Of a DNA stretch of 64,000 nucleotides, positions 17,058 through 26,029 are shown in pieces. Under the pieces are notes generated by a model that saw nothing but the letters and a program-made list of their open reading frames with translations, was not told where the DNA came from and searched no databases. The first letter of the stretch is position 1. The number at the start of each line of letters is the position of its first letter. This stretch comes from an uncultured Lachnospiraceae bacterium (GTDB lineage: Bacteria > Bacillota > Clostridia > Lachnospirales > Lachnospiraceae): NCBI GenBank assembly GCA_910584945.1, contig CAJUDY010000001.1:155279-219278 (forward strand), written 5' to 3'. The position numbers and the translations under genes were made by a program.

Positions 17058-17962
17058 GAAACGGAGTTATCAATATTTACAAAGAGCGGGGCTTTACTTC
17101 CCACGATGTGGTGGCGAAGCTGCGCGGTATTTTAAAACAGAAAAAAATCGGACATACAGGGACTCTCGATCCGGATGCGGAGGGAGTTCTTCCTGTATGC
17201 CTTGGAACAGGGACGAAGCTTGCCGACCTTTTGACGGACCGGGATAAAACTTATGAGGCGGTACTTTTGCTGGGACAAAGTACGGATACCCAGGATGTGA
17301 CCGGTACGGTGCTTGAAAGGGGGGAAGTGTCGGTGACCGAAGAGGAAGTGCGAAGGGCGGTCATGAGCTTTGTGGGCTCTTATGAACAGATCCCGCCCAT
17401 GTATTCAGCCCTGAAAGTGGACGGCAGGAAGCTGTGCGACCTGGCCCGGGAGGGAAAAGAAGTGGCGCGGAAACCAAGACCGGTGACGATTCATAAGATT
17501 GAGATCCTGGGGATGGCCCTTCCGGAAGTGCGCATGTCGGTATCCTGTTCCAAAGGAACCTATATTCGGACGCTCTGTCATGATATCGGAGAAAAGCTCT
17601 CCTGTCACGGCTGTATGAAGGAGCTGCTGCGCACCAAGGCAGGCCCGTTCCTTTTGAAGGACAGCGTCCGGCTCTCCCAGGTGGAGAAGCTTCGGGACGA
17701 AGGACGGATAGAAGAAATTTTGGAGCCTGTGGACGGGGTATTTTCCGAACTTCCCCAGGTGACGTTGAGAGAAGAGGCGGCCCGGCTGGGATATAACGGC
17801 AATCCTTTCTGCGTGTCGGATGTTCTGGCGTTGGAGTTCCCGAAAGGGGAAGTCCGGGTATACGATGCGGCCGGTGTCTTTATCGGGATCTATGCCTGGC
17901 AGGAAGGAAGGTGTCAGTACCGGCCGGTGAAAATGTTCTATCAGCAACAGAGTGAAAGATGA
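17054..17962 (+). CDS. truB: tRNA pseudouridine-55 synthase
   Basis: A 302-residue TruB. The catalytic aspartate is in GHTGTLDPDAEGVLPVCLG; the conserved YEAVLLLGQSTDTQD and KGTYIRTLCHDIG blocks follow. It makes the universal pseudouridine in the T loop of tRNAs. It starts with GTG and overlaps both neighbours by 4 bp. Confidence 0.96.
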   Translation: MRNGVINIYKERGFTSHDVVAKLRGILKQKKIGHTGTLDPDAEGVLPVCLGTGTKLADLLTDRDKTYEAVLLLGQSTDTQDVTGTVLERGEVSVTEEEVRRAVMSFVGSYEQIPPMYSALKVDGRKLCDLAREGKEVARKPRPVTIHKIEILGMALPEVRMSVSCSKGTYIRTLCHDIGEKLSCHGCMKELLRTKAGPFLLKDSVRLSQVEKLRDEGRIEEILEPVDGVFSELPQVTLREEAARLGYNGNPFCVSDVLALEFPKGEVRVYDAAGVFIGIYAWQEGRCQYRPVKMFYQQQSER

Positions 17963-18903
17963 CAGAGAAAGGGATTATGGATTACGTAACAGGAACGACA
18001 AAATTTCATATGGAGCGCCCCTGTGCCGTGAGTCTTGGAAAGTTCGACGGGCTTCACAAAGGTCACAGGAAGCTGCTTCACCGGGTACTTTCCCAAAAAG
18101 AACAAGGGCTTTTGGGAGTGATCTTTACCTTTGAAAAGAACCCCACCCGGATGCTGTCCGGACTTTCCGGACAGAACATTATGACCAACGAAGAGCGCCG
18201 CCGCCTTTTGGAACAGGAGGGAGTGGACTGTCTTCTGGAATGTCCCTTTGTGCCGGAACTGTCTCTTATGGAGCCGGAGACCTTTGTAAAAGAGGTGCTT
18301 GTGGGTCAGCTTCACGCCGCCTTCGTGGCGGTGGGTGAGGATTTTCGGTTTGGCCATCAGAGGAAGGGCGATGCGAAGCTTTTGACGCGGCTGGGCGAAC
18401 AGTATCATTTTCAGGTGGAAGTATTGAAAAAGGAACAGAGCCACGGCAGGGATATCAGCAGCACGTATATCCGGGAGGCGCTGCATGAAGGAAATATTCC
18501 CCTGGCCAACGAACTTCTGGGTTATCGGTATTTTGTCAGCGGGGAAGTGCTGCATGGCAGGCAGATCGGTCGGACCCTGGGACTTCCCACCACGAATCTT
18601 CTGCCGCCGGAAGAAAAACTTCTGCCGCCCAACGGCGTTTATCTGACCAGAACCCGTCTCGCGGAAGACGTGTACTACGGAATCACCAATATCGGCTACA
18701 AGCCGACGGTGGGAGCAGAGCTTCATAAGGGTGTGGAGACCTTTCTGTTCGATTACAGCGGAGATCTGTACGGCAGGCACCTGACCGTGGAATTTCTGGA
18801 ATACGAGCGTCCGGAGCAGAAATTCCACTCTCTGGAAGAATTAAAAGCGCGCATTTTGTCGGACGTTCATTGGGGAAAAAGTAAAATTTGTGTAAAATTC
18901 TGA
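17959..18903 (+). CDS. ribF: Bifunctional riboflavin kinase / FAD synthetase
   Basis: A 314-residue enzyme that makes FMN and then FAD. The N-terminal nucleotidyltransferase has SLGKFDGLHKGHRKLL and SSTYIREAL; the C-terminal kinase has GRTLGLPTTNL. ATG 17959 overlaps truB; an ATG at 17977 with AAAGGGA in front is an alternative. Last gene of the operon. Its final codons contain the first of the phased GTAAA repeats that continue towards the phosphate transporter. Confidence 0.95.
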   Translation: MTEKGIMDYVTGTTKFHMERPCAVSLGKFDGLHKGHRKLLHRVLSQKEQGLLGVIFTFEKNPTRMLSGLSGQNIMTNEERRRLLEQEGVDCLLECPFVPELSLMEPETFVKEVLVGQLHAAFVAVGEDFRFGHQRKGDAKLLTRLGEQYHFQVEVLKKEQSHGRDISSTYIREALHEGNIPLANELLGYRYFVSGEVLHGRQIGRTLGLPTTNLLPPEEKLLPPNGVYLTRTRLAEDVYYGITNIGYKPTVGAELHKGVETFLFDYSGDLYGRHLTVEFLEYERPEQKFHSLEELKARILSDVHWGKSKICVKF

Positions 18904-18950
18904 AGAATATCTTGTAAGTTATGTAAAATTAGGGTAAAGTTTTTTATACA
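18881..18950 (+). promoter_or_regulatory. Phased GTAAA repeats and promoter before the Na/Pi gene
   Basis: GTAA(A) occurs at 18881, 18892, 18914, 18923 and 18934. Most intervals are about 11 bp or twice that, one helical turn. TATACA (18945-18950) is a plausible -10. The complement reads TTTTAC-N5-TTTTAC, similar to direct-repeat Pho boxes of Firmicutes, but in the opposite orientation to the classical case. Confidence 0.45.
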
Positions 18951-18989
18951 GATACCGGAACACACAAAAGACGATGAGGTAGAGGGATT

Positions 18990-20630
18990 ATGGAAATTAG
19001 TGTAATAGTGTCACTGATGGGCGGCCTGGGACTTTTCCTGCTGGGAATGAAGCAGATGAGCGACGGCCTGGAAAAAGCGGCAGGAGCCAAGATGCGCAAC
19101 ATCCTGGAAGCGGTTACGACGAACCGGCTGATGGGTACGCTGATCGGCATTCTGTTCTGCGCGGTGATTCAGTCTTCCAGTGCGACGACAGTAATGGTGG
19201 TCAGCTTCGTAAACGCGGGGATGATGACCTTGTATCAGGCGGCGGGAGTGATCATGGGAGCCAACATCGGTACGACCGTAACTTCCCAGCTGGTTTCCTT
19301 TAATCTGTCCGCGTACGCGCCGGTATTTTTATTTATCGGCGTCCTTATGACCCAGTTCGTGAAAAACGACCGGGTGAAAAAGATCGGAGAAGTGGTTCTG
19401 GGCTTTGGCGTCCTTTTTATGGGACTTTCGGTCATGTCGGGGAGCATGTCAAGTCTGAAAGATTCTCCCCAGATCGCGAATCTCCTGGGCGGTCTTGAAA
19501 ACCCGCTGCTGGGAGTGATCATGGGAACCGTCATCACGGCCATCATCCAGAGTTCTTCCGTGACGGTCAGTATCCTGCTTCTGATGGCGCAGCAGGGACT
19601 TCTGGAACTTCCCATCTGCTTTTATATCATACTTGGATGCAACATCGGCGCCTGTATGTCGGCTCTTCTGGCCTCTCTAAGCGGGAAAAAGGACGCCAAG
19701 AGAGCGGCGCTCATTCACCTGTTCTTCAATATCATCGGTACCATCCTGATTTATATCGTTCTGATGGTCGCGGGGGGACTGGTGCTTGATGTGATCATGA
19801 AGATCTCCGGCTCTGATCCGGGGCGCTGTGTGGCGAACGCTCACACCCTGTTCAAGATCTGCCAGGTGATCGTCCTGCTTCCCTTTACCAGGGGAATCGT
19901 GAATCTGACCTATCTGGCGGTTCCGGGAGAAGAGAAGACGGAAGATTCCGAGTATCAGTTGTACTATATCGGTAAGACGGCCATGTTCTCCCCCACTACA
20001 GCAGTCATTGAGGCTGTGATGGAACTGGAGCATATGGGCGCTCTCGCCTATGAGAATCTGAACCGGGCGCTGGATGCGCTGATCAGTCTGGATGAAGGGA
20101 AGATCGAGAAGGTCTACGCAGTGGAGAAGCAGATCAATTTTATGAATCACGCCATCACGGACTATCTGGTTAAGATCGGGCAGATGACTTTGCCCATCGA
20201 CGACAGCAAGAGCATCGGCGCGCTGTTCCATGTGGTCAACGATATCGAACGGATCGGGGACCATGCAGAAAACCTGGCGGACTCGGCAAAGAACCGGATC
20301 AAAGACAACATCGCTTTCAGCGGTTCCGGGCTTGACGAGTTAAAGGAGATCAGCGCCAAGGTCAATACCATCCTGGAATATTCTATCGATATGTTCGCCC
20401 ACAATTCCAGGGAGCATATGCAGGACATCATGAATCTGGAGAATGAGATCGACGAGATGGAGCGGAAGTTTCAGAAGAATCATGTGGAGCGCCTGACAAA
20501 GAACGAGTGTACCGCGGCCTCCGGGATGATCTTCTCCGACGCGATCTCCGGCTATGAGCGGGTAGCGGACCATGCCACCAACATCGCCTATGCGCTGCTG
20601 GAACAGGCGCCGGAAGACGAAGAAGAATAA
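18990..20630 (+). CDS. Na/Pi cotransporter with PhoU-like domain
   Basis: A 546-residue membrane protein. The two inverted NptA repeats each show the QSSS motif (QSSSATTVMVVSF and QSSSVTVSILLLM). After about eight membrane segments comes a cytoplasmic PhoU-like helical domain (about 350-540). Members take up or extrude phosphate with sodium. It has its own upstream repeats and a strong terminator behind it, so it is probably a single-gene unit. Confidence 0.92.
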   Translation: MEISVIVSLMGGLGLFLLGMKQMSDGLEKAAGAKMRNILEAVTTNRLMGTLIGILFCAVIQSSSATTVMVVSFVNAGMMTLYQAAGVIMGANIGTTVTSQLVSFNLSAYAPVFLFIGVLMTQFVKNDRVKKIGEVVLGFGVLFMGLSVMSGSMSSLKDSPQIANLLGGLENPLLGVIMGTVITAIIQSSSVTVSILLLMAQQGLLELPICFYIILGCNIGACMSALLASLSGKKDAKRAALIHLFFNIIGTILIYIVLMVAGGLVLDVIMKISGSDPGRCVANAHTLFKICQVIVLLPFTRGIVNLTYLAVPGEEKTEDSEYQLYYIGKTAMFSPTTAVIEAVMELEHMGALAYENLNRALDALISLDEGKIEKVYAVEKQINFMNHAITDYLVKIGQMTLPIDDSKSIGALFHVVNDIERIGDHAENLADSAKNRIKDNIAFSGSGLDELKEISAKVNTILEYSIDMFAHNSREHMQDIMNLENEIDEMERKFQKNHVERLTKNECTAASGMIFSDAISGYERVADHATNIAYALLEQAPEDEEE

Positions 20631-20640
20631 GAATACATAC

Positions 20641-20669
20641 TTGCGCCCCGGGTTTTCCCCGGGGCGCAA
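20641..20669 (+). terminator. GC-rich hairpin after the Na/Pi gene
   Basis: TTGCGCCCCGGG pairs with CCCGGGGCGCAA around a short loop. The following tract is AT-rich but not a clean U-run. Confidence 0.75.
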
Positions 20670-20691
20670 AATATTACAGAAATATTCCTCC

Positions 20692-20750
20692 TTGACAATC
20701 CGATCAATTCATGTTATAACAAGAATAACAGGGCACCCCGGTGGGGTGTT
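20692..20750 (+). promoter_or_regulatory. Promoter and CsoR-type operator of the copper operon
   Basis: TTGACA (20692-20697), a 17-bp spacer and TATAAC (20715-20720). Just downstream is the palindrome CACCCCGGTGGGGTG (20734-20748). A GC-rich ACCCC/GGGGT palindrome is the usual CsoR operator type. As a CsoR-like gene ends this operon, copper-relieved self-repression is likely. Confidence 0.65.
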
Positions 20751-20774
20751 CTGAATGAAAGGAGTTTGTTGGGT

Positions 20775-23333
20775 ATGAAGGAAAGATTCGATGTTACCGG
20801 CATGAGCTGCAGTGCGTGCAGCGCCCATGTGGAGAAATCGGTCAGCAAAGTGCCGGGAGTAGAGGACGTTCAGGTGAATCTTCTGCAGAACTCCATGGTG
20901 GTGGAGTACAAAGAAGACGCGGCCGACGCACAGAAGATCATTGACGCGGTGGTGGAGGCCGGCTATGGCGCTTCCGTTAAGGGAAAAGAAGCGCCAAAGG
21001 AAACCAATGCGGTGCAGAAGAAGACGGCGGACGCGGCGAAGGCCATGAAGCGGCGTCTTTTATGGTCGATCGTCTTTCTGATCGTGCTGATGTACGTGTC
21101 CATGGGACATATGCTTGGCTGGCCCCTTCCGGCCATCTTAAAAGATCATAAGAACATTATGGTCTTTGCTCTGACGCAGCTTTTTCTGACGCTGCCGGTC
21201 ATATATCTGAACCGGAAGTACTTCGAAAACGGATTTAAGACGCTGCTTCACGGTGCGCCCAATATGGACACTCTGGTGGCCATGGGTTCCACGGCGGCGG
21301 CGGTATACAGTATAAGCCAGCTTTTTGTGATGGGATACGCTATGGGGCACGGAGACATGGAGCAGGCCCATCGCTGCGCGATGAATCTGTATTTTGAAGC
21401 TGCGGCTATGATCCTGGCGCTGGTGACCATTGGAAAATATATGGAGAGCCGTTCCAAAAGCCGGACTTCGGACGCCATCACCAAACTGATGGATTTAGCG
21501 CCCAAGACCGCCCTGGTGTTTCGGGACGGAAAGGAGATGGAGATTCCTTCCGGGGAAGTCCGGGTAGGAGAGATCGTGATCGTGAAACCGGGCAGAAGTA
21601 TTCCTGTGGACGGAATTCTTCTGGAAGGAACCGGGACGGTGGACGAATCCGCCATTACAGGGGAAAGCATCCCGGTGGAGAAGAAAGCGGGCGACCGGCT
21701 GACCGGGGCCACGGTGAATCGGGCGGGATATTTTCAGATGAAAGCGGACCGGATCGGGGAGGATACCACCCTGTCCCAGATCATCCGTCTGGTGGAGGAG
21801 GCAGGCAGTTCCAAGGCCCCCATCGCCAAGCTGGCAGACAAGGTCAGCGGGATCTTCGTGCCGGTGGTGCTGACCATCGCCGTGCTTACGATCGCTGTCT
21901 GGCTGCTCCTTGGACAGAGTTTCAGCTTTGCTCTGGCTTCGGGTATTGCCGTGCTGGTGATCTCCTGTCCCTGCGCTCTGGGACTGGCGACGCCCACGGC
22001 CATTATGGTGGGCACCGGCAGGGGAGCGGAGCAGGGGATCCTGATCAAATCCGGAGAGAGCCTGGAGACGGCACATCTGGTGGATACCATCGTCCTTGAC
22101 AAGACCGGAACCATCACCAAAGGCCATCCGGCGGTTACGGATCTTCTGACTGCTTCCGGAGCAAGAGAAGAAATACTGCTGAAATATGCCGCTTCCCTGG
22201 AGCAGGCGTCCGAGCACCCGCTGGCGGAGGCCATTGTGGAGCGGGCAAAGGAGCGTTCTGTCTCTCTTTTGAAAGCGTCCGATTTTGAGGCGACAGCGGG
22301 ACAGGGCGTGTCGGGAACCGTAGACAACAAACGTATCCTGGCGGGAAATCTTCGGATGATGAAAGCCAGTGGGGTCGACCTTTTGGGCATGGAAGACCGG
22401 GGAGAGGCCTTTGCGGAGGAGGGGAAGACCACCCTCTACATCGCGGCGGATCAGAAGCTTCTGGGCATCGTGGCTGTGGCGGACCCGGTAAAGGAGACCA
22501 GTAAGGAGGCCATCAAAGAGCTTGAAAAGATGGGACTGTCGGTAGTGATGCTCACCGGAGACCATGAGAAGACGGCCCGGGCGATCCAGAGACAGCTTGG
22601 CATCACCCGGGTGGTGGCGGAGGTGCTGCCCCAGGATAAGGAGCGGGAGGTCCGAAAGCTGCAGGAGGAGGGCCACAAAGTGGCTATGGTGGGAGACGGC
22701 ATCAACGACGCGCCGGCCCTTGCCAGAGCCGATGTGGGCATTGCCATCGGCGCGGGGACCGACGTGGCCATCGAGTCCGCGGATATCGTGCTGATGAAGA
22801 GCGACCTTCTGGACGCCGCGGCCGCGATTCAGCTGAGCCGTGCGGTGATCCGCAATATTAAGCAGAACCTGTTCTGGGCATTTTTCTATAATGCGCTGGG
22901 GATTCCGCTGGCGGCAGGAGTCTTTTATCCCTTCCTGGGATGGCAGCTGAATCCCATGTTTGGAAGCGCGGCCATGAGCTTCAGCTCGGTGTTCGTTGTC
23001 TCCAACGCCCTTCGTCTGAAAGGCTTCCGCCCCACATTTTATAAGAAGAGATCTTCTGAGGCAGAATCGCCTGCCCCGGCAGAGATAGAAGCAACCAGTA
23101 AACCAAGTCAAAAGGAGGACCATACCATGAAAAAAACCATGAAAATCGAAGGAATGATGTGCAGCCACTGCACCGGCAGAGTAGACAAGGCGCTGAACGC
23201 TCTGGAAGGAGTGGAGGCGACTGTCAGCCTGGAGGACAAGGCGGCCTATGTGACCCTGACCGGGGAGGTCAGCGACGAACTGCTGAAGAGCACCGTGGAA
23301 GCAGAAGGCTATCAAGTTCTGGAGATCGTATAG
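20775..23333 (+). CDS. copA: Copper-exporting P1B-ATPase fused to a CopZ-like domain
   Basis: 852 residues from ATG 20775, placed 10 nt after AAAGGAG. An N-terminal HMA domain (GMSCSACSAHV) leads into the membrane region. Key motifs are TGE in the actuator, CPC in ISCPCALGLATP, DKTGT, SEHP and GDGINDAP. The protein ends with a linker and a second HMA domain (GMMCSHCTGRV, about 785-852), a C-terminal position that is unusual. This tail starts with its own Shine-Dalgarno and ATG. It exports Cu(I) from the cytoplasm. Confidence 0.95.
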   Translation: MKERFDVTGMSCSACSAHVEKSVSKVPGVEDVQVNLLQNSMVVEYKEDAADAQKIIDAVVEAGYGASVKGKEAPKETNAVQKKTADAAKAMKRRLLWSIVFLIVLMYVSMGHMLGWPLPAILKDHKNIMVFALTQLFLTLPVIYLNRKYFENGFKTLLHGAPNMDTLVAMGSTAAAVYSISQLFVMGYAMGHGDMEQAHRCAMNLYFEAAAMILALVTIGKYMESRSKSRTSDAITKLMDLAPKTALVFRDGKEMEIPSGEVRVGEIVIVKPGRSIPVDGILLEGTGTVDESAITGESIPVEKKAGDRLTGATVNRAGYFQMKADRIGEDTTLSQIIRLVEEAGSSKAPIAKLADKVSGIFVPVVLTIAVLTIAVWLLLGQSFSFALASGIAVLVISCPCALGLATPTAIMVGTGRGAEQGILIKSGESLETAHLVDTIVLDKTGTITKGHPAVTDLLTASGAREEILLKYAASLEQASEHPLAEAIVERAKERSVSLLKASDFEATAGQGVSGTVDNKRILAGNLRMMKASGVDLLGMEDRGEAFAEEGKTTLYIAADQKLLGIVAVADPVKETSKEAIKELEKMGLSVVMLTGDHEKTARAIQRQLGITRVVAEVLPQDKEREVRKLQEEGHKVAMVGDGINDAPALARADVGIAIGAGTDVAIESADIVLMKSDLLDAAAAIQLSRAVIRNIKQNLFWAFFYNALGIPLAAGVFYPFLGWQLNPMFGSAAMSFSSVFVVSNALRLKGFRPTFYKKRSSEAESPAPAEIEATSKPSQKEDHTMKKTMKIEGMMCSHCTGRVDKALNALEGVEATVSLEDKAAYVTLTGEVSDELLKSTVEAEGYQVLEIV
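23127..23333 (+). CDS. copZ: CopZ-like copper chaperone, in-frame internal start in copA
   Basis: Within copA, AAAGGAGG (23111-23118) lies 8 nt before ATG 23127, which is in frame with copA. Initiation there would give a 68-residue HMA protein with MXCXXC (GMMCSHC), the size and fold of free CopZ. The preceding linker, rich in Glu/Ala/Pro/Ser, looks like a former intergenic region now read through. The same DNA could therefore give both a fused domain and a free chaperone. The sequence signal is clear; in vivo use is inference. Confidence 0.6.
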   Translation: MKKTMKIEGMMCSHCTGRVDKALNALEGVEATVSLEDKAAYVTLTGEVSDELLKSTVEAEGYQVLEIV

Positions 23334-23339
23334 GTAAGC

Positions 23340-23606
23340 GTGATGCAGGCAGACAGAAAGAGGATCGAACGTCTCTTGAAGACGGCGAAAGGACAGTTGG
23401 ACGGTATTTTGCGTATGGTGGAGGAGGATCGGTACTGCATGGATATCTCCGCGCAGGTCATGTCCACCGACGCCATCTTAAGAAAAGTAAATAACGAGAT
23501 CATCCGGGCCCACATGAAAGGATGCGTCAAAGAGGCGATCCTGGAGGGCAAGGGGGATGAGAAAATCGACGAACTGATGCTGGTCGTTGACAAGCTCACG
23601 AAATAA
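23340..23606 (+). CDS. csoR: CsoR-family copper-sensing repressor
   Basis: An 88-residue all-helical DUF156 protein. The Cu(I) ligand pattern Cys-His-Cys is seen in YCMDISAQ and in AHMKGCV, as in CsoR and unlike the formaldehyde sensor FrmR. It starts at GTG 23340 or ATG 23343, a few bases after copA, so it is probably coupled. It should bind the GC-rich palindrome at 20734-20748 until copper is present. Confidence 0.88.
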   Translation: MMQADRKRIERLLKTAKGQLDGILRMVEEDRYCMDISAQVMSTDAILRKVNNEIIRAHMKGCVKEAILEGKGDEKIDELMLVVDKLTK

Positions 23607-23610
23607 GCCG

Positions 23611-23639
23611 TTGACAAAAGCTCCTGTATGTTATAGAAT
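23611..23639 (+). promoter_or_regulatory. Promoter of the NlpC/P60 gene
   Basis: TTGACA, a 17-bp spacer and TAGAAT. It begins 4 bp after the csoR stop, and a leader of about 100 nt follows. Confidence 0.6.
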
Positions 23640-23743
23640 TGTATCGGAAATGTAATAATTCTGTAATATTTACAGGAGTTTATCTTTCTAAACAGCGCTT
23701 TTTAGAGAGGACTCCTGTCTGAACCTTAGGAGGCTAATCAGAT

Positions 23744-24799
23744 ATGATAAAATATATGGACAGGATACGGATGACAAGCATCAGCGCGTTGCTTTTGGGA
23801 GCGGTCGTGATCGGGAATGCACCGTCGATTACTGCGGAGGCAACGGCCTCTCTTGGAACCAGCGCCCAGGTCGGGATCTCGGCGGATCTGGAGTCCGTGG
23901 AGGACGAGACCGTTCTGGAGAACGCCATGAGCGACGTGGTTCTGGAAGCTTTTCATTTGGACAACTACAGTAATCTGGGAATTGTGACAGTGAGCGAGGG
24001 CAAGGTCAACATCCGTGATTCGGCGTCCATGGACGGAAAGATCGTGGGCAAGATCGGAAAAGACGCGGGTTGCGATATCCTTGAAGAAGACGGAGAATGG
24101 CTGAAAGTCAAGTCCGGAAAGGTAGAAGGCTACATCAAAGCGGAATATATGCTGACCGGGCCGGAAGCTCTGGAGCAGGCGTCCACGCTCTTAAAGCCCA
24201 TCGCCGATGTGAATACCGACGGTCTGAAGGTACGCGTGGAGCCAAATACGGAGTGCGAGGTTCTGGATATCGTCGGCTCCGGACAGCGTTTTGACGTGCT
24301 GGAAGAGCTGGACGAGTGGGTGAAGATTGATCTGGACGGAGAGGAAGGATACCTCTTCAAAGAATATGTGGATGTGGGCGCGAAGCTGGACGAAGCGCTG
24401 ACCATTTCGGAAGTTCGCTACGGCGCCGGCGTGTCGGATGTGCGGATCGCCCTCAGCGAATTCGCCAAGCAGTACATCGGCAATCCTTATGTGTGGGGCG
24501 GGACAAGCCTCACCAGAGGCGCGGACTGCTCCGGCTTTGTACTTTCCGTATTTCGGAACTACGGCATCAGCCTGCCTCACTCCTCTAGAGCTCAGGGCAA
24601 CTGTGGAAGCGCTGTGAGCTACTCGGAGTTAAAGCCCGGAGACCTGGTGTTCTACGGCAACCGCTCCGGTATCAATCATGTGGCCATCTATGTGGGCGGC
24701 GGACAGGTCGTCCATGCCAGCAATCCGCGGACCGGCATCACCATTTCCGGTATGTATTACCGGACGCCGGTGAGGGCGAGAAGAATCATCAACGATTAA
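23744..24799 (+). CDS. Secreted SH3b-SH3b-NlpC/P60 peptidoglycan hydrolase
   Basis: 351 residues with a hydrophobic N-terminus (about 15-30) that fits a signal peptide. Two bacterial SH3 domains follow (about 80-135 and 150-210). The C-terminal NlpC/P60 domain (about 238-345) has the catalytic cysteine in GADCSGFVLSVFRNYG and the histidine in NHVAIYVGGG. It likely cuts D-Glu-DAP type bonds in the cell wall. The start follows TAGGAGG. A fragment resembling its 3' end, with the same terminator, occurs at 26030-26182. Confidence 0.93.
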   Translation: MIKYMDRIRMTSISALLLGAVVIGNAPSITAEATASLGTSAQVGISADLESVEDETVLENAMSDVVLEAFHLDNYSNLGIVTVSEGKVNIRDSASMDGKIVGKIGKDAGCDILEEDGEWLKVKSGKVEGYIKAEYMLTGPEALEQASTLLKPIADVNTDGLKVRVEPNTECEVLDIVGSGQRFDVLEELDEWVKIDLDGEEGYLFKEYVDVGAKLDEALTISEVRYGAGVSDVRIALSEFAKQYIGNPYVWGGTSLTRGADCSGFVLSVFRNYGISLPHSSRAQGNCGSAVSYSELKPGDLVFYGNRSGINHVAIYVGGGQVVHASNPRTGITISGMYYRTPVRARRIIND

Positions 24800-24812
24800 G
24801 GAAAAAAGAGCA

Positions 24813-24845
24813 GAGCACAGGGAGCGTAGGTTTCCTGTGCTTTTT
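24813..24845 (+). terminator. Intrinsic terminator of the NlpC/P60 gene
   Basis: AGCACAGG pairs with CCTGTGCT, followed by TTTTT. Confidence 0.85.
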
Positions 24846-24917
24846 TAAGTTCTTTTGGTATATATGTTTATACTGCGATCTGAAATCAAATTTAGCGGGA
24901 AAAAGAATAAAAAGCAG

Positions 24918-24946
24918 TTGCATTTCTAAAAGTTCTGTGTTATTAT
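24918..24946 (+). promoter_or_regulatory. Promoter of the Rpn-family element
   Basis: TTGCAT, a 17-bp spacer and TATTAT. The leader from about 24970 to the start codon is repeated at 26792-26890. Confidence 0.55.
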
Positions 24947-25074
24947 AATCATATCTGGAGAGACTTCTGAAATCTATATGCGAAAGCATATCAGGGCATG
25001 TCGCCGTATTTCAGAGTTAAAATTAAATATGGTGGGCGGTGTAAAGGAGAGGAGCCCCGCCGGAAGGAGCGATC

Positions 25075-26001
25075 ATGGGGAGAAAAGAACATCCGTTGGT
25101 ATCCTATTATCAGAAAAATCAGAACTTTGCGGAGCTGATGGACGGTTGGCTGTTTCATGGAGAAGGATGTGTTTCTCCGGATCAGATTACCAATCAGGAT
25201 CGCAGATTCCTGGCAAAAAGCGGCAGAAAGGGATACCGGGAGAGATACCGGGATCTCTATAAGAAGGTGGAAGGAGTTACACTCCATCTGCTGATCAGTG
25301 TAGAACACCAGCAGCATGTGCACTATGCGATGCCGGTTCGGATGATGGATTATGACAGCATCGCCTATATGACGCAGCAGGCAGAGATTGCGGACAGGCA
25401 TGAGGCGGCAGGAGATCTGACCGGGGATGAGAGGCTGTCAGGATTCTCGAAAGAGGACCGTCTGCTTCCGATCATCTCATTGGTTCTGTACTGCGGCGCA
25501 GAGCCGTGGGATGGGGCGAAGAGCCTGTACGAACTGCTGGAGTTTGGCCGGGTTCCGGAAGTGCTCAGAGGATACATCGCGGATTATCCACTGCACATTC
25601 TGGATGTGTGCCATACCGCGGATGAGCGCCTTATGGAATTCCCCACGGATGTCTGCGCGATATTCTTGTTTATAAAGTATAAGAATGATCCGGAAAATTT
25701 GATGAAGAGTCTGTCAAAGATCCGGGAAGTACGTCGCAGTACCTGTGACGCCATTGCGGACTATGTGGGAGAGAGAAGATTAAAATATGTAAGGAAAACG
25801 GAAGAAGGAGGAAAAGTGAAGATGTGTAAAGCGATTGACTTGTTGATAGCGGACGGTGAGAAGCGTGGGATCAAGATTGGGGAGAAACGCGGGATTGAGA
25901 TTGGAACCGCCAGAGAGCGGAAGAACACAGAAAAAGAAAGAAGAAGAGCAGAGATGGCCGAAGCCCGGGTGCGAGAGCTGGAGCGGATGCTGAACAGATA
26001 G
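25075..26001 (+). CDS. Rpn-family nuclease / putative transposase
   Basis: A 308-residue PD-(D/E)XK protein of the Rpn (YhgA-like, PF04754/transposase_31) group. The nuclease signature is D60 followed by LISVEHQ (E77, Q79), then the MPVRMMDYD block. The last 60 residues are charged helix (EKRGIKIGEKRG, ERRRAEMAEA), as in other members. Rpn proteins are DNases that stimulate RecA-independent recombination, and they occur in many near-identical copies. An internally deleted copy lies at 26792-27085. Start ATG 25075 follows GGAAGGAG. Confidence 0.85.
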   Translation: MGRKEHPLVSYYQKNQNFAELMDGWLFHGEGCVSPDQITNQDRRFLAKSGRKGYRERYRDLYKKVEGVTLHLLISVEHQQHVHYAMPVRMMDYDSIAYMTQQAEIADRHEAAGDLTGDERLSGFSKEDRLLPIISLVLYCGAEPWDGAKSLYELLEFGRVPEVLRGYIADYPLHILDVCHTADERLMEFPTDVCAIFLFIKYKNDPENLMKSLSKIREVRRSTCDAIADYVGERRLKYVRKTEEGGKVKMCKAIDLLIADGEKRGIKIGEKRGIEIGTARERKNTEKERRRAEMAEARVRELERMLNR

Positions 26002-26029
26002 AATACACGGTAACCGAAAGCAGGGTGTA

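Noticed and set aside
21495..23315. 606-codon frame antisense to copA
   Set aside because: Pure shadow of GC-rich copA, no start signals, no recognisable motif.
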